32,547 nt of DNA from Sphingomonas sp. CCH10-B3 (GCF_001556185.1 NZ_LSIJ01000008.1:1-32547); one strand, 5' to 3'. Counted from the stretch's first letter, positions 1 through 9,476 are shown. Program-made: numbers and translations. The notes: generated by a model not told the origin, from the sequence alone.

Positions 1-378
1 ACAAATCATGCTCGGACGAACCCAGAGCGGTGGCCTCATGAATAGTGGGGTCTAGTGTGTTGATCCCATGGCCGTCCTTATGGACGTGCCGCGGCGTGAG
101 TCCCCGTCCGTTGGAGACATCCCGTCGATCGCCACAGGTGTAATGAAGGGCCGCGCTGGCGGGAAGAACCCATTTCGTCAGCGCAACTTTATGTCGCGAA
201 CTATTACTATCGCTCACGGCACTGGCAGTACGACTTATAAAGTTGCCTAACTGGCTAAAAAACAACTATAAATTTGCGGGGTCGTCGTTTTTGCTTCGCC
301 GCCGGATCGTGGCGCGACTTTATGTTCAGATTGTATTTTCTCAATGTCGCCCAGCGAGCGCGCACAACGCATCGAACG
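1..378. other. Non-coding left edge, unassigned
   Basis: No convincing gene is visible on either strand. The plus-strand frame at 68-250 opens with ATG but gives a low-complexity product with no family resemblance and no ribosome binding site. The first 130 bases contain short GC-rich complementary segments (for example GTCC/GGAC around 78-95 and a GCCGCGGC palindrome near 102), so a structured RNA or the end of a mobile element is possible. From about 185 the sequence becomes clearly richer in A and T. I cannot name the element. Confidence 0.4.
183..246. repeat. Inverted repeat GCAACTTTAT with a further related copy
   Basis: GCAACTTTAT (183-192) and ATAAAGTTGC (237-246) are perfect 10-base inverted arms around a 44-base spacer. 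A near copy of the left arm with its flanks (GCGCAACTTTATGT at 181-194) recurs as GCGCGACTTTATGT at 312-325, one base different. The arms could be element termini, protein binding sites or an RNA stem; nothing in the sequence decides between these. Confidence 0.45.
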
Positions 379-416
379 AAAAAGAAAGGGTGGCCATTCG
401 GTTCGAATGGCCACCC
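379..416 (-). terminator. Intrinsic terminator of the TonB-dependent receptor gene
   Basis: A perfect 13-base-pair stem (388-400 with 404-416) closes on a GTT triplet. Read on the minus strand it lies 25 bases after the receptor stop codon and is followed by a T-rich run (TTTCTTTTT, 387-379). This is the classic layout of a Rho-independent terminator in the receptor gene's direction. Confidence 0.85.
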
Positions 417-441
417 CGTCAAACCACGCGCCGGTCGACGA

Positions 442-3400
442 TCAGAATTTGGTCGTGACGCTTGCCTTGAAGTAGCGGCCGAGGATGCCGGCGCTGCCCG
501 AGCCGCCACCCTGGACCGCATTGTAATAATTGGCGCCATAGGTCACCGGATCGATCGGCGGCTTGGCATCGAACAGGTTCAGCGCAGTGATCGCGAAGGT
601 AAAGCGATCATTGACGTTGACCGTCGCGTTCAGATCGAACGTCACGAACGCGCTGACGTCGCAGTAATTTGCGAACGGCGACAGGCCACAATCCCGGTAG
701 CCGGTGCCCTGATCCTGCGCCGACAGATTGTAGCCGCCATAATAGTTGGCGGTGCCGGTCACCGCGAAATCCTTGCCGAATTCGAACGTGTTCTGCCACG
801 TCCCGCGCAGTTTCGAGGTGCCGCTGCCGGCGGTCAGATTGAAGTTGCCGAGCGTGCCGTCGTAACGCTCGCGCGTGCCGTCGGGGAAGACCTGCTCGAG
901 CCGCAGGATGTACGACGCGTCGAACAACGACCGCCAGGTGACACCCAACACGTTGAACCTGGTGCTGACGGTCAGATCCAGACCGTCGGTCTGATAGCTG
1001 GTGGCGTTGATCAGCTGCGATTGCACGAATGCGACCCGCGGCGTTGCATTCGGGAAGTTCGGGTCAGGCGCGTCGGCGATGACCGTGTATCCCGCCGGGA
1101 TTGCCTGGCCGGTGTAATAGGCCGTCAGTGCCGGGGAATTGCTCGGCTGCGTAATCACGCCCGTTTTGCGGATGTTGTAATAATCGAGCGAGATCGTGAC
1201 ATTGCGGATCGGCGTGAAATCGAAGCCGACGTTGAAGCTGCGCGACTTTTCCGGTTGCAGATTCGGGCTGGCCAGCGTGGTCTGGCCGTAGGAGCCGTTG
1301 CGGATGTACGCAGGGCAGGTGTTGAAGGTGTCGGTCGTGCAACCGTATTGCGCGAGATAGGTGTTGTTGAACAGCGATGCGTTGTTGGTCACGAACCCGG
1401 TGGTCGGCAGCGCATTGGCTTCGCCGAACGACGGGATGCGGAAGCCGCGCGACCAGCTGCCGCGGATGGTGAGCTGGCGGAACGGCGTGAACAGCGCGGC
1501 GACCTTGGGCGAGAAGGCTGACTGGCCGCTCGAATAGCTGTCGTAGCGACCCGAAGCGTTGACCGTCAGCAGGCTGAAGATCGGCGCGTTGATTTCGCCA
1601 AAGGCCGAGTAGACCGTGCGGTTGCCCCGCGTGCCAAAGGCGTTGAGCGTGAAGTAGCGCTGCGACGGGCCATTCTCGTCGCTGTTGGCGCTCGGCGCAT
1701 CGACGGCTTCATAACGGATCGAGCCACCGACCGCGACTTTCAGCTTCCCGCCCGGCAGATCGACGAACGAGCCGGTGAGCGACCCCTGCACCTGATACTG
1801 GTCCGACGTCGCGTTGGTGATGTTCACTGGCGTCAGATAATCGATCACCGACTGCGGCGTCGCCGAGGGATTGACGAAGTTATAGGTGCCGTCGGCCACC
1901 ACATCGAGCAGGCGCTGGATATAGTTATAGCCATCGGTGCGCTGGCGCAGGTCGGCGTGCATCGCGACTGCCCCGACATCGAATGCCACGGTGTCGGTGA
2001 TGTTGCCATTGACGCCGAGCGCAATGCGATAAGTGCGATTGAGCGTTTCGTTCGACGTCGTCTGCGTAAGGTCCAAGCCGTTCAGGCGCGCAACCTGACC
2101 CTGAGCCGCGAACGGGTTGTTCGGGTTGAGGCGACGGTTGGGCGAGGTGGCGCAGTTGACGCGTTCGGGGCAGACGAACACCGGCAGCGCCAGGATCACC
2201 GAACCGGCCGCGCGACCCGCCGTGCTCGACGTCGAGAATTGCGGGAAGAAGATGCCCGTGTTCGCGGTGCCGACGAAGGTCGCCGGGAAACCGGTGTAGC
2301 TCGACTTGTTCTGGACGAAATTGACTTCGGCATAGGCCTCGGTCGTGTCGTTGACGCGCGCGGTGACGCGACCCGACACGCCGAACCGCTGGATGTTCGG
2401 CGCGATCACGCCATAGGCATTGGTACGATCGACGTTGCAGACGGCATCGGGTGCCGTCGCGTTACCAGGCGAAGCCGCGCGATCTTCCGGGGTCAGCACC
2501 GTAAGGGTGCCGACGGCGCACGTCGGGTTCAGCAGCTGTGAATTGCCCAGCGGCGTGGTGTTGGTCGCATCATAGGGGCGGACCGAAAAGCTACCGCCGG
2601 TCAGGCTGACGTTGCGCAGAATGCCGTTGGCGTCGCGGCCGTTGACGGTGAAGTTGCCGTCCGCCTCGCCGCCCAGGATCAGGTCGCGGTGGTCGTCGGT
2701 GCTGTAGGGACGGGCAACTTCCGAATTCTTGACCAGGGTGCTCTGGTAATAGAAGCCGCTGATATAGGCGTTGAAGCCCTGGCTCTTCAGGTCGCCGAAA
2801 CCGGCGGTCAGGCTGGCGCGATATTCGGCGCCCGATCCCCGCTGCGAAATGCCGGTCGAGCCGCGCGCCTGAAGCCCGCGAAACTGCTTCTTGGTGATGA
2901 TGTTGACCACGCCCGCGATCGCGTCGGCACCATAGAGCGACGACGCGCCGTCGCGAACCACTTCGATGCGGTCGACGATGTCGTCGGGAATGGTGTTCAG
3001 ATCGACGAAGTTGCGCGAACCATCGTCGGCGAGCGGATAATAAGCGGCGCGCAGACCATCGAACAGGACCAGCGTCGAGTTGGTCGACAGGCCGCGCAGC
3101 GACACTGCCGATGCACCGGCGGCGAACGCGCCGTTGGCGGTAAAGCTGTTGGTCAGCGCCGGGCCGCTATTTGCCGACAGCTGCTGGATTGCGTCCTGCG
3201 TCGTGGTGAGACCACGGCGGTCGAGCTCCGCCGACGTGACGATCGTCGTCGGCGTCGGCGTCTTTTCACCGCGCAGCAGGGTGCCGGTGACGACGACTTC
3301 AGTGCCCTGGTCGTTGTCGGCTCCCTGGTCGCCGGCTTGTGGCGCATTCGGCGCGGGCGCCGTTTGGGCGAAGGCAGGGGTGGCGACCATCGACAGCAAT

Positions 3401-3465
3401 AGTGCCGCCGGCGCGATGCCGCCGCGCAGACCATTCCGGAAACTATCGTTACGCATGCTAAACAT
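442..3465 (-). CDS. TonB-dependent outer-membrane receptor
   Basis: An outer-membrane, TonB-energised transporter of 1007 residues. The N-terminus has a signal peptide ending near ATPAFAQ (about residue 34). It is followed by a TonB-box-like stretch (TEVVVTGTLL, about 55-64) and a plug domain: VSLRGLSTNSTLVLFDG, then DRIEVVRDGASSLYGADAIAGVVNIITKK. The rest is rich in aromatic, Asn and Thr residues, as expected of a 22-strand barrel, and it ends in an aromatic residue (VTTKF). The chosen ATG is preceded by GAGAGGGG six bases away; a second ATG three codons later lacks such a site. It is a single-gene unit with its own terminator. The substrate cannot be read from sequence; sphingomonads carry many such receptors for oligosaccharides, siderophores or other ligands, and no SusD-like or hydrolase partner is adjacent. 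Confidence 0.95.
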   Translation of the reverse strand: MFSMRNDSFRNGLRGGIAPAALLLSMVATPAFAQTAPAPNAPQAGDQGADNDQGTEVVVTGTLLRGEKTPTPTTIVTSAELDRRGLTTTQDAIQQLSANSGPALTNSFTANGAFAAGASAVSLRGLSTNSTLVLFDGLRAAYYPLADDGSRNFVDLNTIPDDIVDRIEVVRDGASSLYGADAIAGVVNIITKKQFRGLQARGSTGISQRGSGAEYRASLTAGFGDLKSQGFNAYISGFYYQSTLVKNSEVARPYSTDDHRDLILGGEADGNFTVNGRDANGILRNVSLTGGSFSVRPYDATNTTPLGNSQLLNPTCAVGTLTVLTPEDRAASPGNATAPDAVCNVDRTNAYGVIAPNIQRFGVSGRVTARVNDTTEAYAEVNFVQNKSSYTGFPATFVGTANTGIFFPQFSTSSTAGRAAGSVILALPVFVCPERVNCATSPNRRLNPNNPFAAQGQVARLNGLDLTQTTSNETLNRTYRIALGVNGNITDTVAFDVGAVAMHADLRQRTDGYNYIQRLLDVVADGTYNFVNPSATPQSVIDYLTPVNITNATSDQYQVQGSLTGSFVDLPGGKLKVAVGGSIRYEAVDAPSANSDENGPSQRYFTLNAFGTRGNRTVYSAFGEINAPIFSLLTVNASGRYDSYSSGQSAFSPKVAALFTPFRQLTIRGSWSRGFRIPSFGEANALPTTGFVTNNASLFNNTYLAQYGCTTDTFNTCPAYIRNGSYGQTTLASPNLQPEKSRSFNVGFDFTPIRNVTISLDYYNIRKTGVITQPSNSPALTAYYTGQAIPAGYTVIADAPDPNFPNATPRVAFVQSQLINATSYQTDGLDLTVSTRFNVLGVTWRSLFDASYILRLEQVFPDGTRERYDGTLGNFNLTAGSGTSKLRGTWQNTFEFGKDFAVTGTANYYGGYNLSAQDQGTGYRDCGLSPFANYCDVSAFVTFDLNATVNVNDRFTFAITALNLFDAKPPIDPVTYGANYYNAVQGGGSGSAGILGRYFKASVTTKF

Positions 3466-3493
3466 AGAGGGCCCCTCTCGTAAGAATAAGTTT

Positions 3494-3507
3494 GTTCGTT
3501 AACGAAC
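3494..3507. promoter_or_regulatory. 14-base palindrome, candidate operator of the receptor gene
   Basis: GTTCGTTAACGAAC is a perfect 14-base palindrome centred 35 bases upstream of the receptor start codon. The position suits repression by a dimeric regulator, but no regulator gene is adjacent and the regulator is unknown. Confidence 0.4.
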
Positions 3508-3712
3508 CGCAACATCATGCTCTGCGGCATGTGTCGATAATCACTGGAATAGGGAAAAGGCGCCCACTGTAAATGTCGGCGAGCTGAAGATTATACTTTT
3601 ATTCCGGCGGCTATCGCATCTACGCAACAGGGGACGCTAGCGTAACAATTCAGATAAATAATTATTGGGTTTTTGCAAAAATAGGCACTTTAACTTAGGT
3701 AAATAACCTATG
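3508..3712. other. AT-rich spacer between receptor and M23 peptidase genes
   Basis: This stretch holds the upstream region of the receptor and the 3' end of the peptidase operon. It is much richer in A and T than its surroundings. It contains a 12-base palindrome TTTTTGCAAAAA (3670-3681) and a short inverted repeat TAGGT/ACCTA (3696-3700 and 3706-3710) just after the peptidase stop. I see no gene and no confident -10/-35 pair. Confidence 0.4.
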
Positions 3713-4657
3713 TTATTGTCCGTTTCTTGCTGGCATTGGTCCGGCGGCAAGCAGTGGATCGATGCGCCGGTCGCGCCACTTCAGGCTCCAGTGCAAGTGC
3801 GGCCCGGTCGCGCGGCCCGTCATCCCGATGGCGCCGATCATCTCGCCGCGCCGGATGTGTTCGCCGACATGCACGTCGATCCGTGACAGATGCAGATAGG
3901 CACTGTTGAGGCCCATCCCATGATCGATCATCAGCAGATTGCCTTCGAGCGTGAAGGGATGATCGGCGGCAAAGATAACGACGCCGTCGGCCGGAGCATA
4001 GACCGGCGTCCCCTGTGGCAGGGCAATGTCGATCCCCGAATGATAGCTGCCCGCTTCGCCATTGGCATAGATGCGCTGCGATCCGAACAGCGTCGAAATG
4101 CGGCCGACCGCTGGCCAGGAAAAGCCGCGGTCCCAGCCTGCGGCATCGGTGACGATCGCGCGGGCGGCGTTGATCTGCGCGAGCTCGGCCGGGCGCACGC
4201 GTTCGAACTCGGCTTCGGGCACCGGATATTTGGGCAAGGTCGACAGCCGCGAAATGTTCCACGCGCGCGGCGCAATGGTCAGCGCACGCTCAATACGGCG
4301 ACCGTCGGCCAGCGTGGCGACGAGCCGCGCGGTCGGCTTGGCGTCGCGATCGAAAGCGATCAGGAAGCGGCCGGCCGGGTCCATCGGGATCGCTTCACCG
4401 TCGAGCGTCAGGCCGGTGGTCGCGCGCGGCGCCTGGCCGAGGATCAGGCCGCCCTGGATCATCGGCCCGTTGAGCTTGAAATCGGCGCCCGCGGCCGTTG
4501 TGGGCGCAGCCTCGGCAGGCGGATTCGCTGGCGCAGGCGCGGCGGCGGGCGACCGCCCGACTGCCGGAACAAGGCAACTTCCCTGCAACAAGATCAGGCC
4601 GAAGCCGAACGTCATCCGGATCCGCGTTGATCCGCGAGCTGCTGCCGGCCGGGTCAT
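3713..4657 (-). CDS. M23 family (LytM-type) peptidoglycan peptidase
   Basis: A 314-residue predicted periplasmic or envelope-anchored metallopeptidase. A hydrophobic N-terminal segment (about residues 15-33) is followed by a Pro/Ala-rich linker and a middle domain. The C-terminal LytM domain runs from about 185 to 305. The zinc ligands of the family are present: H206 and D210 in HSGID, H287 and H289 in GPHLHW, plus H256 in AYLHLS. Intact ligands suggest an active endopeptidase cleaving peptide crosslinks rather than a degenerate EnvC-like activator. The hydrophobic segment ends near a Cys (QGSC) but the lipobox is poor, so a lipoprotein is not claimed. It is the last gene after xseA and the DUF2093 gene, starting 16 bases beyond the latter. 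An internal ATG at residue 15 is an alternative start. Confidence 0.9.
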   Translation of the reverse strand: MTRPAAARGSTRIRMTFGFGLILLQGSCLVPAVGRSPAAAPAPANPPAEAAPTTAAGADFKLNGPMIQGGLILGQAPRATTGLTLDGEAIPMDPAGRFLIAFDRDAKPTARLVATLADGRRIERALTIAPRAWNISRLSTLPKYPVPEAEFERVRPAELAQINAARAIVTDAAGWDRGFSWPAVGRISTLFGSQRIYANGEAGSYHSGIDIALPQGTPVYAPADGVVIFAADHPFTLEGNLLMIDHGMGLNSAYLHLSRIDVHVGEHIRRGEMIGAIGMTGRATGPHLHWSLKWRDRRIDPLLAAGPMPARNGQ

Positions 4658-4673
4658 TGGGCCCGCCCGCTGC

Positions 4674-4871
4674 TCATCCGACCATCGCCGTCATTGCCGC
4701 ATGCGCCGTGGCATAGGCTTCCTGACGCGCGACGCTCCAGTAGCGCAGCGTGTCGAGCGCGATCCGCTCGCCCGTGACCGCGCATAACACATGGTCGCCC
4801 GGCGACAGCACGCGAAAGCCATTGGCCATGTAATGCAGGCGGGCAGTGCGGTTGCTGTTCGAAACAAGCAT
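4674..4871 (-). CDS. DUF2093 domain-containing small protein
   Basis: A 65-residue protein matching what I know of the DUF2093 family: a short core with FRVLSPGDHVLCAVTGERIALDTLRYWSVARQEAYA, split here as FRVLSPGDHVLCAVTGERI (19-37) and LDTLRYWSVARQEAYA (39-54). Family members are about this length and are common in Alphaproteobacteria beside xseA, which is also the case here: xseA ends 37 bases upstream. The single Cys and the CAVTG stretch look like a small treble-clef-like motif, but a single Cys cannot complete a zinc site. The function is unknown. Confidence 0.8.
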   Translation of the reverse strand: MLVSNSNRTARLHYMANGFRVLSPGDHVLCAVTGERIALDTLRYWSVARQEAYATAHAAMTAMVG

Positions 4872-4908
4872 GGGGTCGTGTCACCAAAGGCCGCAAGCCG
4901 GGCGGCGG

Positions 4909-6291
4909 CTAAAGCAGGATAGGCTGGTCGGGCTTGGCCTTGTCATAGGGCTTGGCGCCCGTCCGCTCAAGCCGCGCATCGACGCTTCCGTCGCCGAAAT
5001 GCAGCGTCACCGTGCCCGCTGCCCGGGCGGCCGCCGCGCTCGCGACCAGCGTACCACTGCGCGTCGAGACGCGGACATAGCCCTTTTGCAGCAGCGCGTC
5101 GGGATTGACCGCCGCCAGCAGCCGCTCGGTCCGCGCCAGCCGGTCGCGGGCGACGCTCAGCTGACGTTCGAGCATGGCGGGGCGCAGCACGGCGCTCGCG
5201 CGGTCGAGCGGCATGCGAGCGCGGGCAATGCGCGCGGTGAGCGCCCGGTCGAGCCGCGCGCCGAGATCATCGGCCTTCTGCCGCTGTGGTCCGAGCAGCG
5301 CGTCGCGCTTCGGCAACAGCCGGGCAAGCGCGTCGAGCCGCTCGCGGCCGCGCTCGTGATAGCGGCGCGCGCAGCGTTCGGTGCGCGCGGCAAGGCTGGC
5401 GACGGCAGCGATCAGGTCGGCGCGCACGGGGACCGCATATTCGGCGGCGGCGGTCGGCGTCGGCGCGCGCCGGTCGGCGGCGTAATCGGCAAGGCTGGTG
5501 TCGGTCTCATGCCCGACCGCCGAAATGATCGGAATCGAACAGGCGGCAATCGCGCGGACCACGACTTCCTCGTTGAACGCCCACAAATCCTCGATCGAGC
5601 CGCCACCGCGCGCGACGATGATCAGGTCGGGCCGCGCGATCGCCCCGCCGGTCGGCAGCGCGTCGAACCCGGCGATGGCGCGCGCCACTTGCGCCGCCGC
5701 GCCTTCGCCCTGCACCGCGACCGGCCACAGGATGACGTGGCTCGGGAAGCGATCGGCAAGCCGGTGGAGAATGTCGCGGATCACCGCGCCGGTCGGCGAG
5801 GTGACGATGCCGATCGTCCGCGGCAGGAAGGGCAGCGGGCGTTTGCGCTCGGCATCGAACAGTCCTTCGCCGGCAAGCTTTGCCTTCAGCTTTTCGAGCA
5901 GCGCCATCAGCGCGCCTTCGCCCGCCAGCTCCAGCCGCTCGATCACGATCTGGTATTTGGAGCGCCCGGGGTAGGTCGTCAGCCGTCCGGTCGCGATCAC
6001 TTCGATTCCGTCCTGCGGTGCAAAGGCGATACCGCCGAAACTGCCTTTCCAGATGACGCCGTCGATCACGGCGGCGTCATCCTTCAGCGCGAGATAGGCA
6101 TGGCCCGATGCAACGCGCTTATACCCTGAAATTTCGCCGCGCAGCCGGACATGGCCGAATTCGCTCTCGACCGTGCGCTTCAGGGCTTGCGACAGTTCGG
6201 AGACGCTGAGCGGCGCCGCGTTGTCGCCGCGCGGGGTCTCGGCTACCAGCCGGGCAGTGCCAGCGCTTGGATCGGGAAAAGGGGTATTCAT
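4909..6291 (-). CDS. xseA: Exodeoxyribonuclease VII large subunit
   Basis: The 460-residue catalytic subunit of exonuclease VII, which degrades single-stranded DNA from both ends in repair. The N-terminal OB-fold (about residues 25-125) includes [22 protein letters not shown]. The catalytic region follows with [18 protein letters not shown] and then [16 protein letters not shown], both hallmarks of the family, and a long Arg/Ala-rich helical segment precedes the C-terminal region ([12 protein letters not shown]). The length is normal. The start ATG shares bases with the start codon of the divergent purD gene; an AGGA five bases upstream supports it. The small subunit xseB is not in the window. 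It heads a minus-strand operon with the DUF2093 and M23 genes. Confidence 0.96.
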   Translation of the reverse strand: MNTPFPDPSAGTARLVAETPRGDNAAPLSVSELSQALKRTVESEFGHVRLRGEISGYKRVASGHAYLALKDDAAVIDGVIWKGSFGGIAFAPQDGIEVIATGRLTTYPGRSKYQIVIERLELAGEGALMALLEKLKAKLAGEGLFDAERKRPLPFLPRTIGIVTSPTGAVIRDILHRLADRFPSHVILWPVAVQGEGAAAQVARAIAGFDALPTGGAIARPDLIIVARGGGSIEDLWAFNEEVVVRAIAACSIPIISAVGHETDTSLADYAADRRAPTPTAAAEYAVPVRADLIAAVASLAARTERCARRYHERGRERLDALARLLPKRDALLGPQRQKADDLGARLDRALTARIARARMPLDRASAVLRPAMLERQLSVARDRLARTERLLAAVNPDALLQKGYVRVSTRSGTLVASAAAARAAGTVTLHFGDGSVDARLERTGAKPYDKAKPDQPILL

Positions 6292-7558
6292 GAACGTCCT
6301 GCTGATCGGATCGGGCGGGCGCGAGCATGCGCTGGCGTGGAAGCTGGCGCAATCGCCACAACTCGCGCGGCTCTATGCCGCACCCGGCAATCCGGGGATA
6401 GCCCGGCATGCCGACTGCGTCGCGCTCGACGTGAGTGACCACGCTGCGGTGCGCGGCTTTTGCGATGAAGCGGCGATCGGGCTGGTGGTGATCGGCCCCG
6501 AAGCGCCGCTGGTGGCGGGGCTCGCCGACAGCCTGCGCGCGGCGGGTATCGCGGTGTTCGGGCCGAGTGCCGCCGCGGCGCAGCTCGAAGGATCGAAGGG
6601 CTTTACCAAGCGGCTGTGCGCGCGCGCCGGCATTCCGACCGCGCGCTTCGTGTCGGTGGGGTCGCGCGCGGATGGGCTGGTCGCGCTCGACGGCTTCGGC
6701 TTGCCAGTGGTGATCAAGGCCGACGGGCTCGCGGCGGGCAAGGGCGTGACCGTGGCGGCTACCCGCGCCGAAGCGGAGGCGGCGCTGGCGGCGATCTTCG
6801 ACGGACCGGGAAGTGCGGTGATCGAGGAATTTCTGGAGGGCGAGGAAGCCAGCCTGTTCATCCTGACCGACGGCACCACGCTCGTCCCGTTTGGCTCGGC
6901 GCAGGATCACAAGCGTGTCGGCGATGGCGACACCGGGCCGAATACCGGCGGCATGGGAGCGTACAGCCCGACCGCGGTGCTGACACCTGCGCTCGAACGC
7001 CGCGCGATCGAGGAGATCGTCGCCCCTACGCTTGCGGCGATGCAAGCCGAGGGCACGCCCTTTTCGGGCATCCTCTATGCCGGGCTGATGCTGACCGCCG
7101 AGGGGCCGAAGCTGATCGAATATAACGCGCGCTTCGGCGATCCCGAATGCCAGGTGCTGATGATGCGGCTGGAAAGCGATTTGCTCGCGCTGATGCTGGC
7201 AACGGCGCACAGGCAGCTCGCCGCCGCCGCGCCGCCGATCTTTTGCGAGCGTGTGGCGCTGACGGTAGTGATGGCCGCGAGTGGTTACCCAGGGACGCCC
7301 GAACTCGGCGGCGCGATCGGCGGAATCGCAGCGGCCGAGGCACAGGGTGCCGTCGTCTTTCAGGCAGGCACGCGGCGGCGCGACGGCGACTTGCAGGCGG
7401 CAGGCGGGCGCGTGCTCGCGGTGACGGCGCTCGGCGACACTATCGCCGAGGCGCAGGCGAACGCCTATCTTGCGGTGGAGCAAATCGACTTTCCGAGCGG
7501 TTTCTACCGCAAGGACATTGGCTGGCGCGAACTGGCGCGCAGGGAGCGAGGGGCATGA
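6290..7558 (+). CDS. purD: Phosphoribosylamine-glycine ligase (GARS)
   Basis: A 422-residue ATP-grasp ligase catalysing the second step of purine synthesis: phosphoribosylamine, glycine and ATP give glycinamide ribonucleotide. The N-domain starts with [19 protein letters not shown], the standard family start, which fixes the ATG at 6290 although the frame is open further upstream. Other family blocks are [15 protein letters not shown], then [48 protein letters not shown] and [11 protein letters not shown]. The length matches the family. An AAAAGGGG run a few bases upstream is the ribosome binding site and lies within the first codons of divergent xseA. The stop codon overlaps the next gene by ATGA, implying translational coupling. 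Confidence 0.97.
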   Translation: MNVLLIGSGGREHALAWKLAQSPQLARLYAAPGNPGIARHADCVALDVSDHAAVRGFCDEAAIGLVVIGPEAPLVAGLADSLRAAGIAVFGPSAAAAQLEGSKGFTKRLCARAGIPTARFVSVGSRADGLVALDGFGLPVVIKADGLAAGKGVTVAATRAEAEAALAAIFDGPGSAVIEEFLEGEEASLFILTDGTTLVPFGSAQDHKRVGDGDTGPNTGGMGAYSPTAVLTPALERRAIEEIVAPTLAAMQAEGTPFSGILYAGLMLTAEGPKLIEYNARFGDPECQVLMMRLESDLLALMLATAHRQLAAAAPPIFCERVALTVVMAASGYPGTPELGGAIGGIAAAEAQGAVVFQAGTRRRDGDLQAAGGRVLAVTALGDTIAEAQANAYLAVEQIDFPSGFYRKDIGWRELARRERGA

Positions 7559-8106
7559 ACACCAACGCCGCGATCAACTTCATGCCGCTAAACATCGGGA
7601 CGCTGGTGCTGATCGCGATCGGCGCGGTCGTCACGATACTCGCGATCCTTTGGGGAACGATGCGGCGTCGCGCCAAAGCAGCGTCGATCGCCGATTCGGA
7701 GCGACACGAGCACGCCATTCGCGATGCCGAGGTCGCGGATGAAGCGACCAGCGATACGCCCGCCGCGATCGATTTGCCCCCCGAACCATCGCCGATCCCG
7801 CTCGCGCCGGTTGCGGTGCCCGAGGTTCAGGCAACAGCGCCTGCCACGGTCGAGTCGAGCGAGTCACTGCCGCTGACGACGCTCAAGGGGCTCGGGCCGC
7901 GCGCGGCCGCCGCGCTCGCCGAGCAGGGCATCACGAGCATTGGCGGTCTGGCCGCGCTCGACCCGGCGCAGGCCGAAGCGCTCGATGCACGGCTTGGGCC
8001 GCTCGCGGGGCGGCTGGCGCGCGATCGCTGGGTCGAGCAGGCGAAGCTGCTGGCGGCGGGCGATATTGCGGCGTTCGAAGCCGGGTTCGGCAAGCTCGGC
8101 GGCTGA
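7555..8106 (+). CDS. Membrane-anchored helix-hairpin-helix protein
   Basis: A 183-residue protein of unknown function. A single hydrophobic segment (about residues 12-35, [20 protein letters not shown]) is followed by basic residues (RRRAK), predicting an N-out anchor with a cytoplasmic body. Residues 36-105 are an acidic, Pro/Ala-rich linker. The C-terminal part (about 105-183) contains [20 protein letters not shown], a helix-hairpin-helix pattern like those of DNA-binding or ribosomal L21/TerC-associated HhH proteins. Its ATG overlaps the purD stop by four bases, and it ends two bases before the convergent CorC-type gene. Membrane tethering of an HhH module is compatible with DNA or RNA contact at the membrane, but this is inference. 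Confidence 0.75.
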   Translation: MNTNAAINFMPLNIGTLVLIAIGAVVTILAILWGTMRRRAKAASIADSERHEHAIRDAEVADEATSDTPAAIDLPPEPSPIPLAPVAVPEVQATAPATVESSESLPLTTLKGLGPRAAAALAEQGITSIGGLAALDPAQAEALDARLGPLAGRLARDRWVEQAKLLAAGDIAAFEAGFGKLGG

Positions 8107-8108
8107 GG

Positions 8109-9422
8109 CTAGCCCGCCGCTGGATGGCTGCCCGCAAGGCTGACAAGCAGCTTGTCGATCCGGCGCCCGTCGAGGTCGACGACTTCGAACTTCCAGCCCT
8201 GTTCGGTGAAATGCTCACCTTCACCCGGCAAGTGGCGGAACACGCTGAGCGCGAGCCCGGCGACGGTTGCGTAATCGCGGTCCTCGGGCAGCGTGATTCC
8301 AAGTCGTTCGGCGAGCGCGTCCGCCGCCATCTGCCCTGCGACCAGCAGCGACCCGTCGTCCCGCTCGACCACCGACGGCTCGACATCGGGGTCGGTGTCC
8401 GACGCGAATTCGCCCGCAATCGCCGCGAGCAGATTGGCGGGCGTCACAATGCCTTCGAAATGGCCATATTCGTCGTGGATCAGCGCCATCGGCACTTCGG
8501 CCGCGCGCAGGGCATCGAGCGCGTCCATCGCGTCGATCTGGTCGAGCACGACGGGCGCCTGGCGCATCAGCGTGCGCAAGTCGATCGGCTCGCCGCGAAA
8601 CAGCGCCTGCGCGATGTCGCGCGCCTGGACGACGCCGATGACGGCATCGACCGATCCTTCGGCGACCGGCAAGCGGCTGTGCCCTGCCGCCATCAGCGCG
8701 GCGCGAATGCCGTCTTCATCCAGTGTCGCGTCGATCCATTCGATGTCGGTGCGCGGCGTCATCACTTCGCGTACCGGTCGGTCGGCAAGCCGGACCACGC
8801 CTGAAATAATCGAGCGCTCATGCTCCTCGATGATCCCCGATTTGCTCGCTTCGGCGACGATCATGTGGAGTTCTTCGGCAGTGACATTGTCGTCGCTCGC
8901 GCGCCGCAACCGCAGCAGCCAGAACAGGAACGCGCTCGACGAATCGAGCAGCCAGACCAGCGGTGCGGCGACACGCGCCAGCCATTGCATCGGCGCCGCG
9001 GCTATGACCGCGATCGCTTCGGGCCGTTGGAGTGCAATCTGCTTGGGGACGAGCTCGCCGATCACCAGCGAGGCATAGGTGGTTAGGCTGATCACCAACC
9101 CGAACCCGAGCGTGTCCGCCAGATCGCTGCCCATGCCGAGCCAGAGCAGCCGCTCGCTCACTGGCCCGCCCAGGCTCGCGCCCGAATAGGCGCCGGCCAT
9201 GATGCCGATCAGGGTGATGCCGATCTGGCTGGTCGACAGCAGCTTGCCGGGATCAGCGGCGAGCGCCAGCGCAGTGCTGGCACCGCGCACCTTGGCGCGC
9301 GCCATGGCCTCCAGCCGGGCGCGACGCGCCGAGACGATCGCCAGCTCCGACATCGCGAAGATGCCGTTGACGAGCACCAGTGCGAAAATGATCGCGACAT
9401 CGATCCAGGGAAAAGGTTGCAT
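8109..9422 (-). CDS. CorC/HlyC-type membrane protein (DUF21-CBS-CorC)
   Basis: A 437-residue inner-membrane protein of the CNNM/CorC 'hemolysin' family, linked to divalent cation (Mg/Co) transport or sensing. The DUF21 region (about residues 1-190) has several membrane segments (IDVAIIFALVLVNGIFAMSELAI at the start, with the family NGxFxxSExA pattern). A tandem CBS pair follows from about residue 215 (VREVMTPRTDIEWID; SRLPVAEGSVDAVIGVVQARD), and a CorC_HlyC domain lies from about 350 to 430. The length is typical of the family. It is the last gene of a probable minus-strand unit with tadA 54 bases upstream. Despite the database name, there is no reason to expect haemolytic activity. Confidence 0.92.
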   Translation of the reverse strand: MQPFPWIDVAIIFALVLVNGIFAMSELAIVSARRARLEAMARAKVRGASTALALAADPGKLLSTSQIGITLIGIMAGAYSGASLGGPVSERLLWLGMGSDLADTLGFGLVISLTTYASLVIGELVPKQIALQRPEAIAVIAAAPMQWLARVAAPLVWLLDSSSAFLFWLLRLRRASDDNVTAEELHMIVAEASKSGIIEEHERSIISGVVRLADRPVREVMTPRTDIEWIDATLDEDGIRAALMAAGHSRLPVAEGSVDAVIGVVQARDIAQALFRGEPIDLRTLMRQAPVVLDQIDAMDALDALRAAEVPMALIHDEYGHFEGIVTPANLLAAIAGEFASDTDPDVEPSVVERDDGSLLVAGQMAADALAERLGITLPEDRDYATVAGLALSVFRHLPGEGEHFTEQGWKFEVVDLDGRRIDKLLVSLAGSHPAAG

Positions 9423-9476
9423 GGCCCGACCCGTCCTTTGCCGCTTTTCGGCGTGCGCGACAACCGCTGCGATTGT

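Noticed and set aside
68..250. Short plus-strand open frame at the left edge
   Set aside because: No ribosome binding site, no recognisable family, and it runs across an inverted repeat.
4846..6129. Long plus-strand open frame opposite xseA
   Set aside because: Antisense to xseA; composition typical of a shadow frame.
6119..7483. Long minus-strand open frame opposite purD
   Set aside because: Antisense to a complete purD gene with all family motifs; His/Arg-rich product.
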